DNA of 8,548 bases from Thermodesulfobacteriota bacterium (GTDB lineage: Bacteria; Desulfobacterota; DSM-4660; Desulfatiglandales; HGW-15). Where the stretch lies: NCBI GenBank assembly GCA_025454125.1, contig JALOPA010000047.1, forward strand, positions 1 through 8,548, in the 5' to 3' direction. Each line of letters opens with the position of its first letter. The first letter of the stretch is position 1. The notes under the pieces are model-generated. The model was given only the letters and a program-made list of their open reading frames with translations, was not told where the DNA came from and did not search any database. Positions 1 to 4,951 of the stretch are shown here, piece after piece. Both the position numbers and the translations under genes were made by a program.

Positions 1-1604
1 TCGCCGGACTTCCTCCTGTCTATGGGCTCTATGCTGCGGTCATTGCCCCCCTCATCGCCGCGATGTGGGGGAGCCTTCAGCAGCTTTCCACAGGGCCTAT
101 CGCCATCTTGAGCCTCCTGGTGCTCACTACTCTGTCCCCCCTCGCAGAACCCGGAACCGCGCGCTACATCGAGCTCGCCCTTCTGCTGGCTTTCATGGTC
201 GGGGTCCTCTACTTGGCCATAGGGGTTTTTCGGCTCGGCGCGGTGATGTCCTTTATTTCCCACTCCACGGTCAGAGGCTTCACTTCTGCCGCGGCACTCA
301 TCATCTGTGCCACTCAAATTCCCAGCCTTCTAGGCATCAACATCCAGCGGCACGAATACTTGTTTCCCATGCTTTATGATATCGTAAAGGGGTTGCCCGG
401 CACCCACATCCCCAGCCTCGTTATCGGCCTTCTTGCCTTTGCCATTATTTATGTCGCCAAGAAGTACCGTGCTACTTTTCCGGGCGGGCTTGTGGCTCTG
501 ATTCTGACGACCGTTCCCCTCGTGCTTTTTGAATGGCATGAGCGCGGAATCGCCATTGTTGGGCCTACACCGGCGGGCCTGCCTCACTTTCAGATCCCTT
601 CTCTTGACTTCCATGCGATGAGCAGACTACTCGGTCCCGCGATTGCCGTAGCGCTGGTCAGTTTTGCAGAGACCTATTCTGTGGGCAAAGCCATTTCCAC
701 CGGGACGAAACAGAAGGTGGACGTCAACCAGGAGTTCATCGGCCAAGGCCTGGCCAATCTGGTGGGATCCTTTTTCCAGAGCTACCCCGTGAGCGGTTCT
801 TTTTCGAGAACGGCGATCAATTTCAGTGCGGGAGCCAAAACCTGGGTCTCCAGCGTGGCCGCCACTCTTGGTGTCATCATTGCGCTTCTCTTCCTGACCC
901 CCTACATCGCGTATATTCCCAAATCGGCGCTTTCCGCCCTGGTGATCAGCGCCGTGATGCTCCTGTTCAACCCGGGGCATGTCTTTTCTCTGTGGAAAAA
1001 GAACCGCCACGACGGCATTGTGGCATTGACGGTGTTCGCCCTGGCGGTTCTTACGAAGCCGGACTATGCGCTCCTCATTGGGGTGGTCCTGTCCCTGGTG
1101 CTGTTCCTGTGGAAAACCATGCACCCGCGGATCGTTCGAATCACCAAGGACCCCGAGCACAACATGTTTGTAAATGCTGACGTGTATCAAAAGCCGAGTT
1201 GCCCGCAGATTCTGGAACTGCGGCCTGACAACTGCATCTTTTTCGGGAACGCGGAATACACGATGGAGCAGTTGCTCGGTCGTGTCGATGAGCAGAAGAC
1301 TCCAGTCAAGTTCCTGCTTCTGGACTTTGAGTCCATCGCGTTCATCGATATCAGCGGAGTGGATGAGCTCTTCGGGTTGCTGGACGAACTCAAGGCGAGA
1401 AGAATCGAAATGGCTTTCCTATATGTCCACCTTCCTGTCAAGAAAGTCCTCGAAAGCACCAACTTCCTGTATGTGGTGGGCCAAGACAGGATGCTGGAAA
1501 AAATGGGGGATGCCATTGTCTTCATTTTCCAGCGGCTGGACCATGACTACTGCCGCAAGGTCTGCCCCTACAAGATCTTCCATGAATGCTCGACGGTGAA
1601 ATGA
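1..1604 (+). CDS. SulP-family anion (sulfate) transporter with STAS domain, 5'-truncated
   Basis: The reading frame is open from base 3 at the window edge, so the start lies upstream; the first visible residues (AGLPPVYGLYAA) are the SulP family signature of TM1-2. An internal ATG at 63 is not the start, because the conserved signature precedes it. Roughly residues 1-385 of the visible part are hydrophobic membrane segments. They include the family motif around PVSGSFSRTAIN (about nt 786-822), equivalent to the PVTGSFSRSA substrate-site region. From about nt 1195 to 1540 is a cytoplasmic STAS domain with the IDISG loop, where S occupies the position phosphorylated in anti-anti-sigma factors. 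The family moves sulfate, bicarbonate or other anions by symport or exchange in the inner membrane; the substrate cannot be told from sequence. The last residues carry three cysteines (codons at 1551, 1563, 1587; CX3C-X7-C), unusual for SulP. The presence of STAS argues against the STAS-less molybdate (MOT1-type) branch. Family call very secure. Confidence 0.95.
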   Translation, partial: AGLPPVYGLYAAVIAPLIAAMWGSLQQLSTGPIAILSLLVLTTLSPLAEPGTARYIELALLLAFMVGVLYLAIGVFRLGAVMSFISHSTVRGFTSAAALIICATQIPSLLGINIQRHEYLFPMLYDIVKGLPGTHIPSLVIGLLAFAIIYVAKKYRATFPGGLVALILTTVPLVLFEWHERGIAIVGPTPAGLPHFQIPSLDFHAMSRLLGPAIAVALVSFAETYSVGKAISTGTKQKVDVNQEFIGQGLANLVGSFFQSYPVSGSFSRTAINFSAGAKTWVSSVAATLGVIIALLFLTPYIAYIPKSALSALVISAVMLLFNPGHVFSLWKKNRHDGIVALTVFALAVLTKPDYALLIGVVLSLVLFLWKTMHPRIVRITKDPEHNMFVNADVYQKPSCPQILELRPDNCIFFGNAEYTMEQLLGRVDEQKTPVKFLLLDFESIAFIDISGVDELFGLLDELKARRIEMAFLYVHLPVKKVLESTNFLYVVGQDRMLEKMGDAIVFIFQRLDHDYCRKVCPYKIFHECSTVK

Positions 1605-1605
1605 G

Positions 1606-1701
1606 AAGACAGTAACGAGTGAGAAAAAACGAGTGACGAGTAACGAGTGACAAGTAACGAGATAAAGAAGGAACTTGTGACTTGTCACTCGCCACTGTCT
1701 T
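1606..1701. repeat. Tandem 14-bp repeat inside a nested inverted repeat
   Basis: Immediately after the SulP stop codon, ACGAGTGACGAGTA (1629-1642) is followed directly by ACGAGTGACAAGTA (1643-1656), one mismatch, with partial copies on either side. CGAGTGACAAGT (1644-1655) is the exact reverse complement of ACTTGTCACTCG (1680-1691), and outside it AAGACAGT (1606-1613) pairs with ACTGTCTT (1694-1701). The block can therefore fold as a nested stem-loop on either strand. It lies between convergent genes, so it could act as a bidirectional transcription barrier, but it lacks a clear GC-rich stem followed by a T-run. Confidence 0.7.
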
Positions 1702-1748
1702 TCTGCAACATTTTAGAGTTGACGGCCTCGAAAAAAGTCTCCGTAGTC

Positions 1749-1817
1749 GTCACCCCGGCGAAAGCCGGGGTCCAGGAGTTTTTGGTATTCCTGGATTCCG
1801 GCTTCCGCCGGAATGAC
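1749..1817. repeat. GTCA/TGAC palindromic element, copy 1 (two 4-nt loops)
   Basis: The element begins GTCA and ends TGAC and consists of two inverted half-elements. The left hairpin is CCCCGGC-GAAA-GCCGGGG (1753-1770); the right hairpin is ATTCCGGC-TTCC-GCCGGAAT (1795-1814). Between them TCCAGGA and TCCTGGA form a third inverted pair. This is the simplest copy in the window, with no insert in either loop. It sits between the convergent SulP and yjbQ genes, 34 nt from the yjbQ stop, and could serve as a bidirectional terminator or transcript 3' end protector. It resembles the ATTCCC-N8-GGGAAT type of dispersed repeat known from Neisseria (dRS3) and other proteobacteria; the relationship is not demonstrated. 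Confidence 0.85.
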
Positions 1818-1851
1818 GAATAGGGGCGTTTCTTGACTTCTTAGGAGAGCA

Positions 1852-2241
1852 TCAGAATTTCATGTAGACTTTTCGTGATCGTGGTCCGTCGAATTCGCAG
1901 AAAAAGATTTTCTGCCAGGTGCCGAGGCAGAGGCGGCCGTTTTCGACGATGACGGTGACGGAGCTTCCCATTAGGGAGGCCTTGATGTGGCTGTCTGCGT
2001 TTCCTTCGGTGTGGCGGTAACCTCTGTGGGCCGGGACCAGCTCGCTGAGCTTGGCCAGAATGTCGGAGCAGACATCCGGATCAGCCCCTTCATTGATGGT
2101 GATCCCCGCCGTGGTATGAGGGACATAAACGACGCAAAGCCCGTCCTTCACGCCGGCTTTGGCCAGTTCCTTCTGCACGGAAGCAGTGATATCGACCATT
2201 TCGGTTCTGGAATCGGTTTTGACGCTGATGCTGACAGGCAT
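1852..2241 (-). CDS. yjbQ: YjbQ/UPF0047 family protein (secondary thiamine-phosphate synthase type)
   Basis: This 129-residue protein covers the usual full length of the UPF0047/YjbQ family, a small trimeric cytoplasmic beta-sandwich. Diagnostic segments are VPHTTAGITINEGADPDV (from residue 40; H42 is the first conserved His), HTEGNADSH (residues 77-85, with H77, D83 and H85) and LGTWQ (106-110), which together form the family's conserved His/polar pocket. The ATG at 2241 is preceded by GGAGGT with about six bases of spacing, supporting this start. E. coli YjbQ can replace thiamine-phosphate synthase weakly when overexpressed, but the physiological role of the family is unresolved, so the enzyme name should be read as provisional. 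It is the last gene of a minus-strand series and is convergent with the SulP gene. The upstream gap (174 nt) contains a 12-bp palindrome and a 49-bp G-rich palindrome, so it may have its own promoter. Confidence 0.93.
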   Translation of the reverse strand: MPVSISVKTDSRTEMVDITASVQKELAKAGVKDGLCVVYVPHTTAGITINEGADPDVCSDILAKLSELVPAHRGYRHTEGNADSHIKASLMGSSVTVIVENGRLCLGTWQKIFFCEFDGPRSRKVYMKF

Positions 2242-2285
2242 GATTTACCTCCACCTGCGGTTTTGAGCACGGGACCCCGCAAAGA

Positions 2286-2297
2286 CCGGAATTCCGG
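2286..2297. promoter_or_regulatory. Perfect 12-bp palindrome upstream of yjbQ
   Basis: CCGGAATTCCGG reads the same on both strands and overlaps a second palindrome, ATTCCGGAAT (2291-2300). It lies 45 nt upstream of the yjbQ start on the minus strand, a suitable place for an operator, but no convincing -35/-10 pair could be aligned with it. It may equally be a chance site or a degraded half of the local CCGG-rich repeat family. Confidence 0.3.
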
Positions 2298-2317
2298 AAT
2301 CGTACAATACTAACCCC

Positions 2318-2366
2318 AAAATCCTCCCTTGCCCCCCTTTACTGAAGGGGGGATGGGGGGGATTTT
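2318..2366. repeat. G-rich/C-rich palindromic element (second repeat class)
   Basis: A 22-nt left arm (2318-2339, AAAATCC...CCCCCCTT) is matched at 19 of 22 positions by the reverse complement of the right arm (2345-2366, AAGGGGGG...ATTTT), with a 5-nt loop TACTG. It follows the stop of the unrecognised gene at 2416 by 49 nt on the minus strand. The stem with four T residues at its end on either strand could terminate transcription in both directions. Similar AAATCCCCCC...GGGGGGATTT palindromes are scattered in many Desulfobacterota genomes (general knowledge, not checked here). The right arm also has G6-AT-G7 on the + strand, a possible G-quadruplex-forming tract. Confidence 0.7.
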
Positions 2367-2415
2367 GAATGACTCGGCAAAACGACGGTTCGATTGGTGC
2401 GTTGATATTAGACGA

Positions 2416-2739
2416 CTACAGGGTCTTGCTGCGCAGTTCCTTCCCGGCAAGGGGGTTGTAAAGTTTGATGATGGCCACTTTCATACAGTCGGTTGTCTTC
2501 GACGTGGTGACGATGTCCAACAGGGTCTTGGTCGCCGGATCCGGGAGTACACAAGCGTCAGAAGAGTCGAACTTCAGGTCAGGGAACGCCTTGAGCAGCT
2601 TCTTGTGCTCCTTGTCGCCCACAGGCACTTTTACGGCCTTCTTGCCTTCTACCTGGATGATCTGATCCCCCAGGCCGGCTTCCATGACCTTCTTTTCCTG
2701 CTCTGCATCCAGAAAAACATTTACGCAATAACTTCCCAT
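2416..2739 (-). CDS. Unrecognised 107-residue protein, own promoter
   Basis: I do not recognise this family. The reading frame also allows a GTG at 2742, but the ATG at 2739 lies seven bases from a perfect GGAGG (2751-2747), whereas the GTG is only four bases away, so the ATG is preferred. The protein begins MGSYCVNVFLD, is rich in Lys/Asp/Val, has no signal peptide or membrane segment, and has cysteines at residues 5, 63 and 85. The N-terminal third reads like alternating beta-strand/helix (YCVNVFLD, then EQEKKVMEAG, then IIQVEGKKAVKVPV), suggesting a small soluble alpha/beta cytoplasmic protein. A strong sigma70-like promoter lies upstream (2796-2825) and a palindromic element lies downstream (2318-2366), so it looks like a monocistronic unit. 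Codon use matches its neighbours. That it is a real gene is well supported by promoter, ribosome site and frame; its function is unknown. Confidence 0.8.
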   Translation of the reverse strand: MGSYCVNVFLDAEQEKKVMEAGLGDQIIQVEGKKAVKVPVGDKEHKKLLKAFPDLKFDSSDACVLPDPATKTLLDIVTTSKTTDCMKVAIIKLYNPLAGKELRSKTL

Positions 2740-2795
2740 CACTCCACCTCCAAAAAGAATAATTTTGACTCAATGCCAGTCTGTTTGGTCTTGCT

Positions 2796-2825
2796 CTTAT
2801 ATTATGGCGGGTTGCCGCTTGTCAA
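2796..2825 (-). promoter_or_regulatory. Sigma70-like promoter of the 107-residue protein gene
   Basis: On the minus strand TTGACA (2825-2820) is followed after 18 bases by TATAAG (2801-2796), a perfect -35 and a 5/6 -10 hexamer. The spacer contains the short inverted repeat GCGG-CAAC-CCGC. A perfect 10-bp palindrome AGACCGGTCT (2842-2833) lies seven bases upstream of the -35, in a position typical of an activator site. The predicted start point is about 50 nt upstream of the ATG at 2739, leaving a short leader. Confidence 0.65.
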
Positions 2826-2875
2826 TATGCCAAGACCGGTCTGGTTTTAATGGTTTGTAGAGAGCCGTTTTGTGG

Positions 2876-2970
2876 GTCACTCCCGCGAAGGCGGGAGTCC
2901 AGAAAAACCCTAAAATCCTGGATTCCCGCTCCCCGCCTGCGCGGGGACAGGCTTCATTCGCGGGAATGAC
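2876..2970. repeat. GTCA/TGAC palindromic element, copy 2 (4-nt and 30-nt loops)
   Basis: The left hairpin is CTCCCGC-GAAG-GCGGGAG (2880-2897). The right hairpin has stem ATTCCCGC (2922-2929) and GCGGGAAT (2960-2967) enclosing a 30-nt loop (2930-2959) that holds an inner hairpin, CCCCGC/GCGGGG. The 42 nt from 2924 to 2965 are the exact reverse complement of 4606-4647 in copy 4. The element lies 35 nt beyond the rsbW-like stop codon on the minus strand and upstream of the promoter at 2796-2825, so it could end rsbW transcription and insulate the next gene. Confidence 0.85.
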
Positions 2971-3005
2971 ACCAAAGAAGGTCAAACTCTGCCTTCAGCG
3001 ACCTG

Positions 3006-3437
3006 CTAGGGATTTCCCTTGCGGACCAGAAGGTTCAGTACATTGGTGTTGCCCTGCCTCCGGTACTGCACATCGTCGGTCATTTTTCGGATGAGATAGC
3101 ACCCTAACCCCCCGACCTTCCGTTCCGGAAGCGGACAGGCCAGGTCAGGCTCGGCGAGCGAAAGAATGTCAAAAGGGACACCGGTGTCGAGGATGCGGAT
3201 GTTCAGTTCGGAGTCGCCCCTCATTTCACACGCCAACTCGACCTCTCCCTTGTGCTCGCCCGGATAGGCGTGTTGGAAGATATTCAGAAGAGCCTCTTCT
3301 GTGGCGAGCTGGATGTCATGGATTTTGCTTTTTGAAAACCCATGATCCCCGGCAAAGCCTGATACGAATTGCATCAGCTTTTCAAGCGAGTCTATTGTTG
3401 CCGGTACTTTCATTCCATCCATTGATGCGTTCGCCAT
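3006..3437 (-). CDS. RsbW-like ATP-binding protein (anti-sigma factor / serine kinase, HATPase fold)
   Basis: This 143-residue protein matches the small HATPase_c_2 family of RsbW/SpoIIAB-type anti-sigma factors. The N box is ATEEALLNIFQHA (residues 45-57, with E48 and N52 placed to bind Mg-ATP), the G1 box is ILDTGVPFD (82-90, D84 and G86 contacting adenine), and the G2 region is VGGLGCYLIRKM (108-119). No membrane segment is visible. The start ATG at 3437 has GAAGGA just upstream. Family members bind a sigma factor or phosphorylate a STAS-domain antagonist. Neither a sigma factor nor a free-standing antagonist is encoded in this window, so its partner is unknown; the only STAS domain here is the tail of the SulP transporter. 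It lies 146 nt downstream of the MBL-fold gene on the same strand, with repeat copy 3 in the gap. Kinase versus pure sequestration cannot be judged. Confidence 0.88.
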   Translation of the reverse strand: MANASMDGMKVPATIDSLEKLMQFVSGFAGDHGFSKSKIHDIQLATEEALLNIFQHAYPGEHKGEVELACEMRGDSELNIRILDTGVPFDILSLAEPDLACPLPERKVGGLGCYLIRKMTDDVQYRRQGNTNVLNLLVRKGNP

Positions 3438-3451
3438 AATTCCTTCAGGGC

Positions 3452-3539
3452 GTCACTCCCGCGCAGGCGGGAGTCTAGAAGACCTTGAAAAAACTGGATT
3501 CCCGCTGGAGTTTATCCGCCTCGGGCGGGCGGGAATGAC
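3452..3539. repeat. GTCA/TGAC palindromic element, copy 3 (4-nt and 23-nt loops)
   Basis: The left hairpin is CTCCCGC-GCAG-GCGGGAG (3456-3473). The right hairpin has stem ATTCCCGC (3498-3505) and GCGGGAAT (3529-3536) around a 23-nt loop (3506-3528) containing the inner hairpin CCGCC-TCG-GGCGG. It fills most of the gap between the MBL-fold gene and the rsbW-like gene. If transcribed it would put a strong double hairpin in their intercistronic RNA, starting about 14 nt before the rsbW-like start codon. Confidence 0.85.
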
Positions 3540-3583
3540 AGATAATTACCTTTTTGCCTTTTTACGATACCAGCATCCTTTGG

Positions 3584-4540
3584 CTAAACAACAATCACCC
3601 TGCCGTCCCATGCAATGCTCACCTTCAGACTGCCGCCCTTCATGACCAGGGGAACAAGTCCTTCCGTGTGCTTCAGGAGGCTGTCAAGCTCTTTGTCGCT
3701 TGTCAAAGGGTCGTTGTGGAAGAGACAAAGATGTTTGACTCGGGCTTTCATGGCCAGTTCAACGGCCTGGTAGTTATTGGAATGCCCCCAGTCCTCCCTG
3801 ATCGTAACGGCTTCGAGAAAGGTATACTGGGCATCGAAGATGAGCAAATCAGCGTGGTCAAAAAACCGGATGAAAGGTAAAACGTCTTCATCGGTATCTA
3901 GCTTGTGCTCAGCATCCGTAGAGTAAACGACGCTTCGGCCATCCCTTTCAAAGCGATAACCGTAGGAGAGGCCCGGATGGTTTTGTTCTTTAGCTCTGAC
4001 CTCGAAGCCTTCAATATTATAGTACTCGTCAGGCTCAAGGGAGATGAAACGGATTTCCGCGGGAAGGTTCTTGAGACGCACCGGGAAAAAAGGAGGCTCC
4101 TGCTGCAGGGTTAGAATTCTCTTCAATTCTTCATGGCAGCCATAAAAGGTGATTCGATTCCCTTCGATATAGGCTGGAACAAAAAAAGGAAAGCCCTGGA
4201 TATGGTCCCAGTGGAAGTGGGTCAGGAAGATGTGGAAATCCCCTGGGGATTGGGCGCCATAGGTCCGTATGTATTCGTTGCCAAAATCCCTGAGCCCTGT
4301 GCCTGCATCACAGAGAAGAAATCTTTCTCCGTCCCGGATTTCGATGCATGCCGTGTTCGTCCCATAGGTAGCCTTAGCCCAGAAGGGAAGCTCCTCCTCC
4401 ATGAAGGTTTCGATGTCGGTGCCGGCGCCAAGCTTTTTGTTCCTGGCAACTTGAAGCGCATGCCTGACCTTTTCCCACACGCTTTCTGCGGTCAGTGATG
4501 CGGGAACGGATCCACGGGTGCCCCAAAAACGAACTTCCAT
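3584..4540 (-). CDS. MBL-fold metallo-hydrolase
   Basis: This 318-residue protein begins with the family-typical MEVRFWGTRGSVP and carries all metal-site motifs of the metallo-beta-lactamase fold: HFHWDH (residues 108-113; H108, H110, D112, H113), H188 in QNHPG, D209 in STDAEH, and the last ligand H275 in LFHND. D236 in IFDAQYT followed by GHS (252-254) resembles the class of two-metal phosphodiesterase/RNase Z-like and PhnP-like hydrolases rather than antibiotic-degrading beta-lactamases. Residues about 16-56 form an insertion ahead of the YGTNT segment. There is no signal peptide, so it should act in the cytoplasm. The substrate is unknown; cyclic nucleotides or phosphodiesters are family possibilities. 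The start is set by homology. The nearest Shine-Dalgarno-like GGAGGA is about 14-15 bases upstream, unusually far, so initiation may be weak or the true start slightly different. The gene is divergent from the regulator at 4952. Confidence 0.9.
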   Translation of the reverse strand: MEVRFWGTRGSVPASLTAESVWEKVRHALQVARNKKLGAGTDIETFMEEELPFWAKATYGTNTACIEIRDGERFLLCDAGTGLRDFGNEYIRTYGAQSPGDFHIFLTHFHWDHIQGFPFFVPAYIEGNRITFYGCHEELKRILTLQQEPPFFPVRLKNLPAEIRFISLEPDEYYNIEGFEVRAKEQNHPGLSYGYRFERDGRSVVYSTDAEHKLDTDEDVLPFIRFFDHADLLIFDAQYTFLEAVTIREDWGHSNNYQAVELAMKARVKHLCLFHNDPLTSDKELDSLLKHTEGLVPLVMKGGSLKVSIAWDGRVIVV

Positions 4541-4600
4541 CGGTGTAGTCTGTATTCCTCCAAGTCGTTCTTAATGATCTCCCAAGAAGCCATTGAGGTC

Positions 4601-4695
4601 GTCACTCCCGCGAATGAAGCCTGTCCCCGCGCAGGCGGGGAGCGGGAGTCCAGAAGAACCCAGAGAAACCGGATTCCCGCCTCCGCGGGAATGAC
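4601..4695. repeat. GTCA/TGAC palindromic element, copy 4 (30-nt and 4-nt loops)
   Basis: Here the left arm carries the long loop: stem CTCCCGC (4605-4611) and GCGGGAG (4642-4648) enclose 30 nt (4612-4641) with the inner hairpin CCCCGC-GCAG-GCGGGG. The right hairpin is plain, ATTCCCGC-CTCC-GCGGGAAT (4673-4692). Relative to copy 2 the same insert is in the other arm and on the other strand. The element lies 60 nt upstream of the MBL-fold start, in the divergent gap before the tungstate locus. Confidence 0.85.
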
Positions 4696-4897
4696 AGCAG
4701 AAGGCTCTTTGCGACATTTTGAAAAGTCATCTGGCTTGTCGAAGAGTTCGTTTATGTACTCAAAGGAGTATAGGCAAAGGGGCGCCTTGTGTCAAAGCGA
4801 AAACGCCGCAGATTCAGCTCGGGCCACCATCTGTACGACAGCTGCGTATAAAAAGGCATCCGTGGTAAAAAGAAGGCATATTTTGTAAGAATTCTTC
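4696..4897. other. Divergent intergenic stretch without a recognised gene
   Basis: Together with copy 4 and the promoter, this makes up the roughly 410-nt gap between the MBL-fold gene and the HTH-PBP regulator. Open frames here lack ribosome sites or translate the palindromic repeat. I see no tRNA, no clear terminator, no recognisable Moco/Tuco riboswitch and no ModE-type operator. The only notable site is the 10-bp palindrome AAGAATTCTT (4887-4896), which ends one base before the -35 hexamer of the regulator promoter and might be an operator. Confidence 0.5.
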
Positions 4898-4926
4898 TTG
4901 ACACGTTGATTTCGATCATTTATGAC
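4898..4926 (+). promoter_or_regulatory. Sigma70-like promoter of the tungstate-type uptake operon
   Basis: TTGACA (4898-4903) is followed after 17 bases by TATGAC (4921-4926), a perfect -35 and a moderate -10. The predicted transcription start near 4932-4934 leaves a leader of only about 20 nt before the ATG at 4952, containing GAGGAGG. The palindrome AAGAATTCTT (4887-4896) touches the -35, so binding by the encoded HTH regulator there could influence polymerase; that is an inference from position only. Confidence 0.6.
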
Positions 4927-4951
4927 ATATGGGCTATTTCGAGGAGGCGTT

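Noticed and set aside
627..1190. Antisense frame of 187 codons within the SulP gene
   Set aside because: Low-complexity His/Gln/Arg-rich translation typical of a shadow frame, opposite an unmistakable transporter.
1..1604. Molybdate transporter of the MOT1 type
   Set aside because: MOT1-type members lack the STAS domain, which is plainly present here; the nearby tungstate locus alone is not evidence.
2797..3094. Short open frames on both strands around repeat copy 2
   Set aside because: They are translations of the repeat itself and run across a promoter or into the antisense of the rsbW-like gene.
4574..4888. Open frame of about 104 codons in the divergent gap
   Set aside because: Its first half translates palindromic repeat copy 4 (peptides such as PANEACPRAGGERESR), it lacks a ribosome site, and it overlaps the region before the regulator promoter.
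4922..4951. Upstream ATG as start of the regulator
   Set aside because: It lies inside the -10 hexamer and lacks a Shine-Dalgarno, whereas 4952 has GAGGAGG and starts the HTH correctly.
4696..4951. Moco/Tuco riboswitch or ModE operator upstream of the uptake operon
   Set aside because: The predicted leader is only about 20 nt, and no TATATA-type inverted pair was found. A covariance-model search would settle the riboswitch question.
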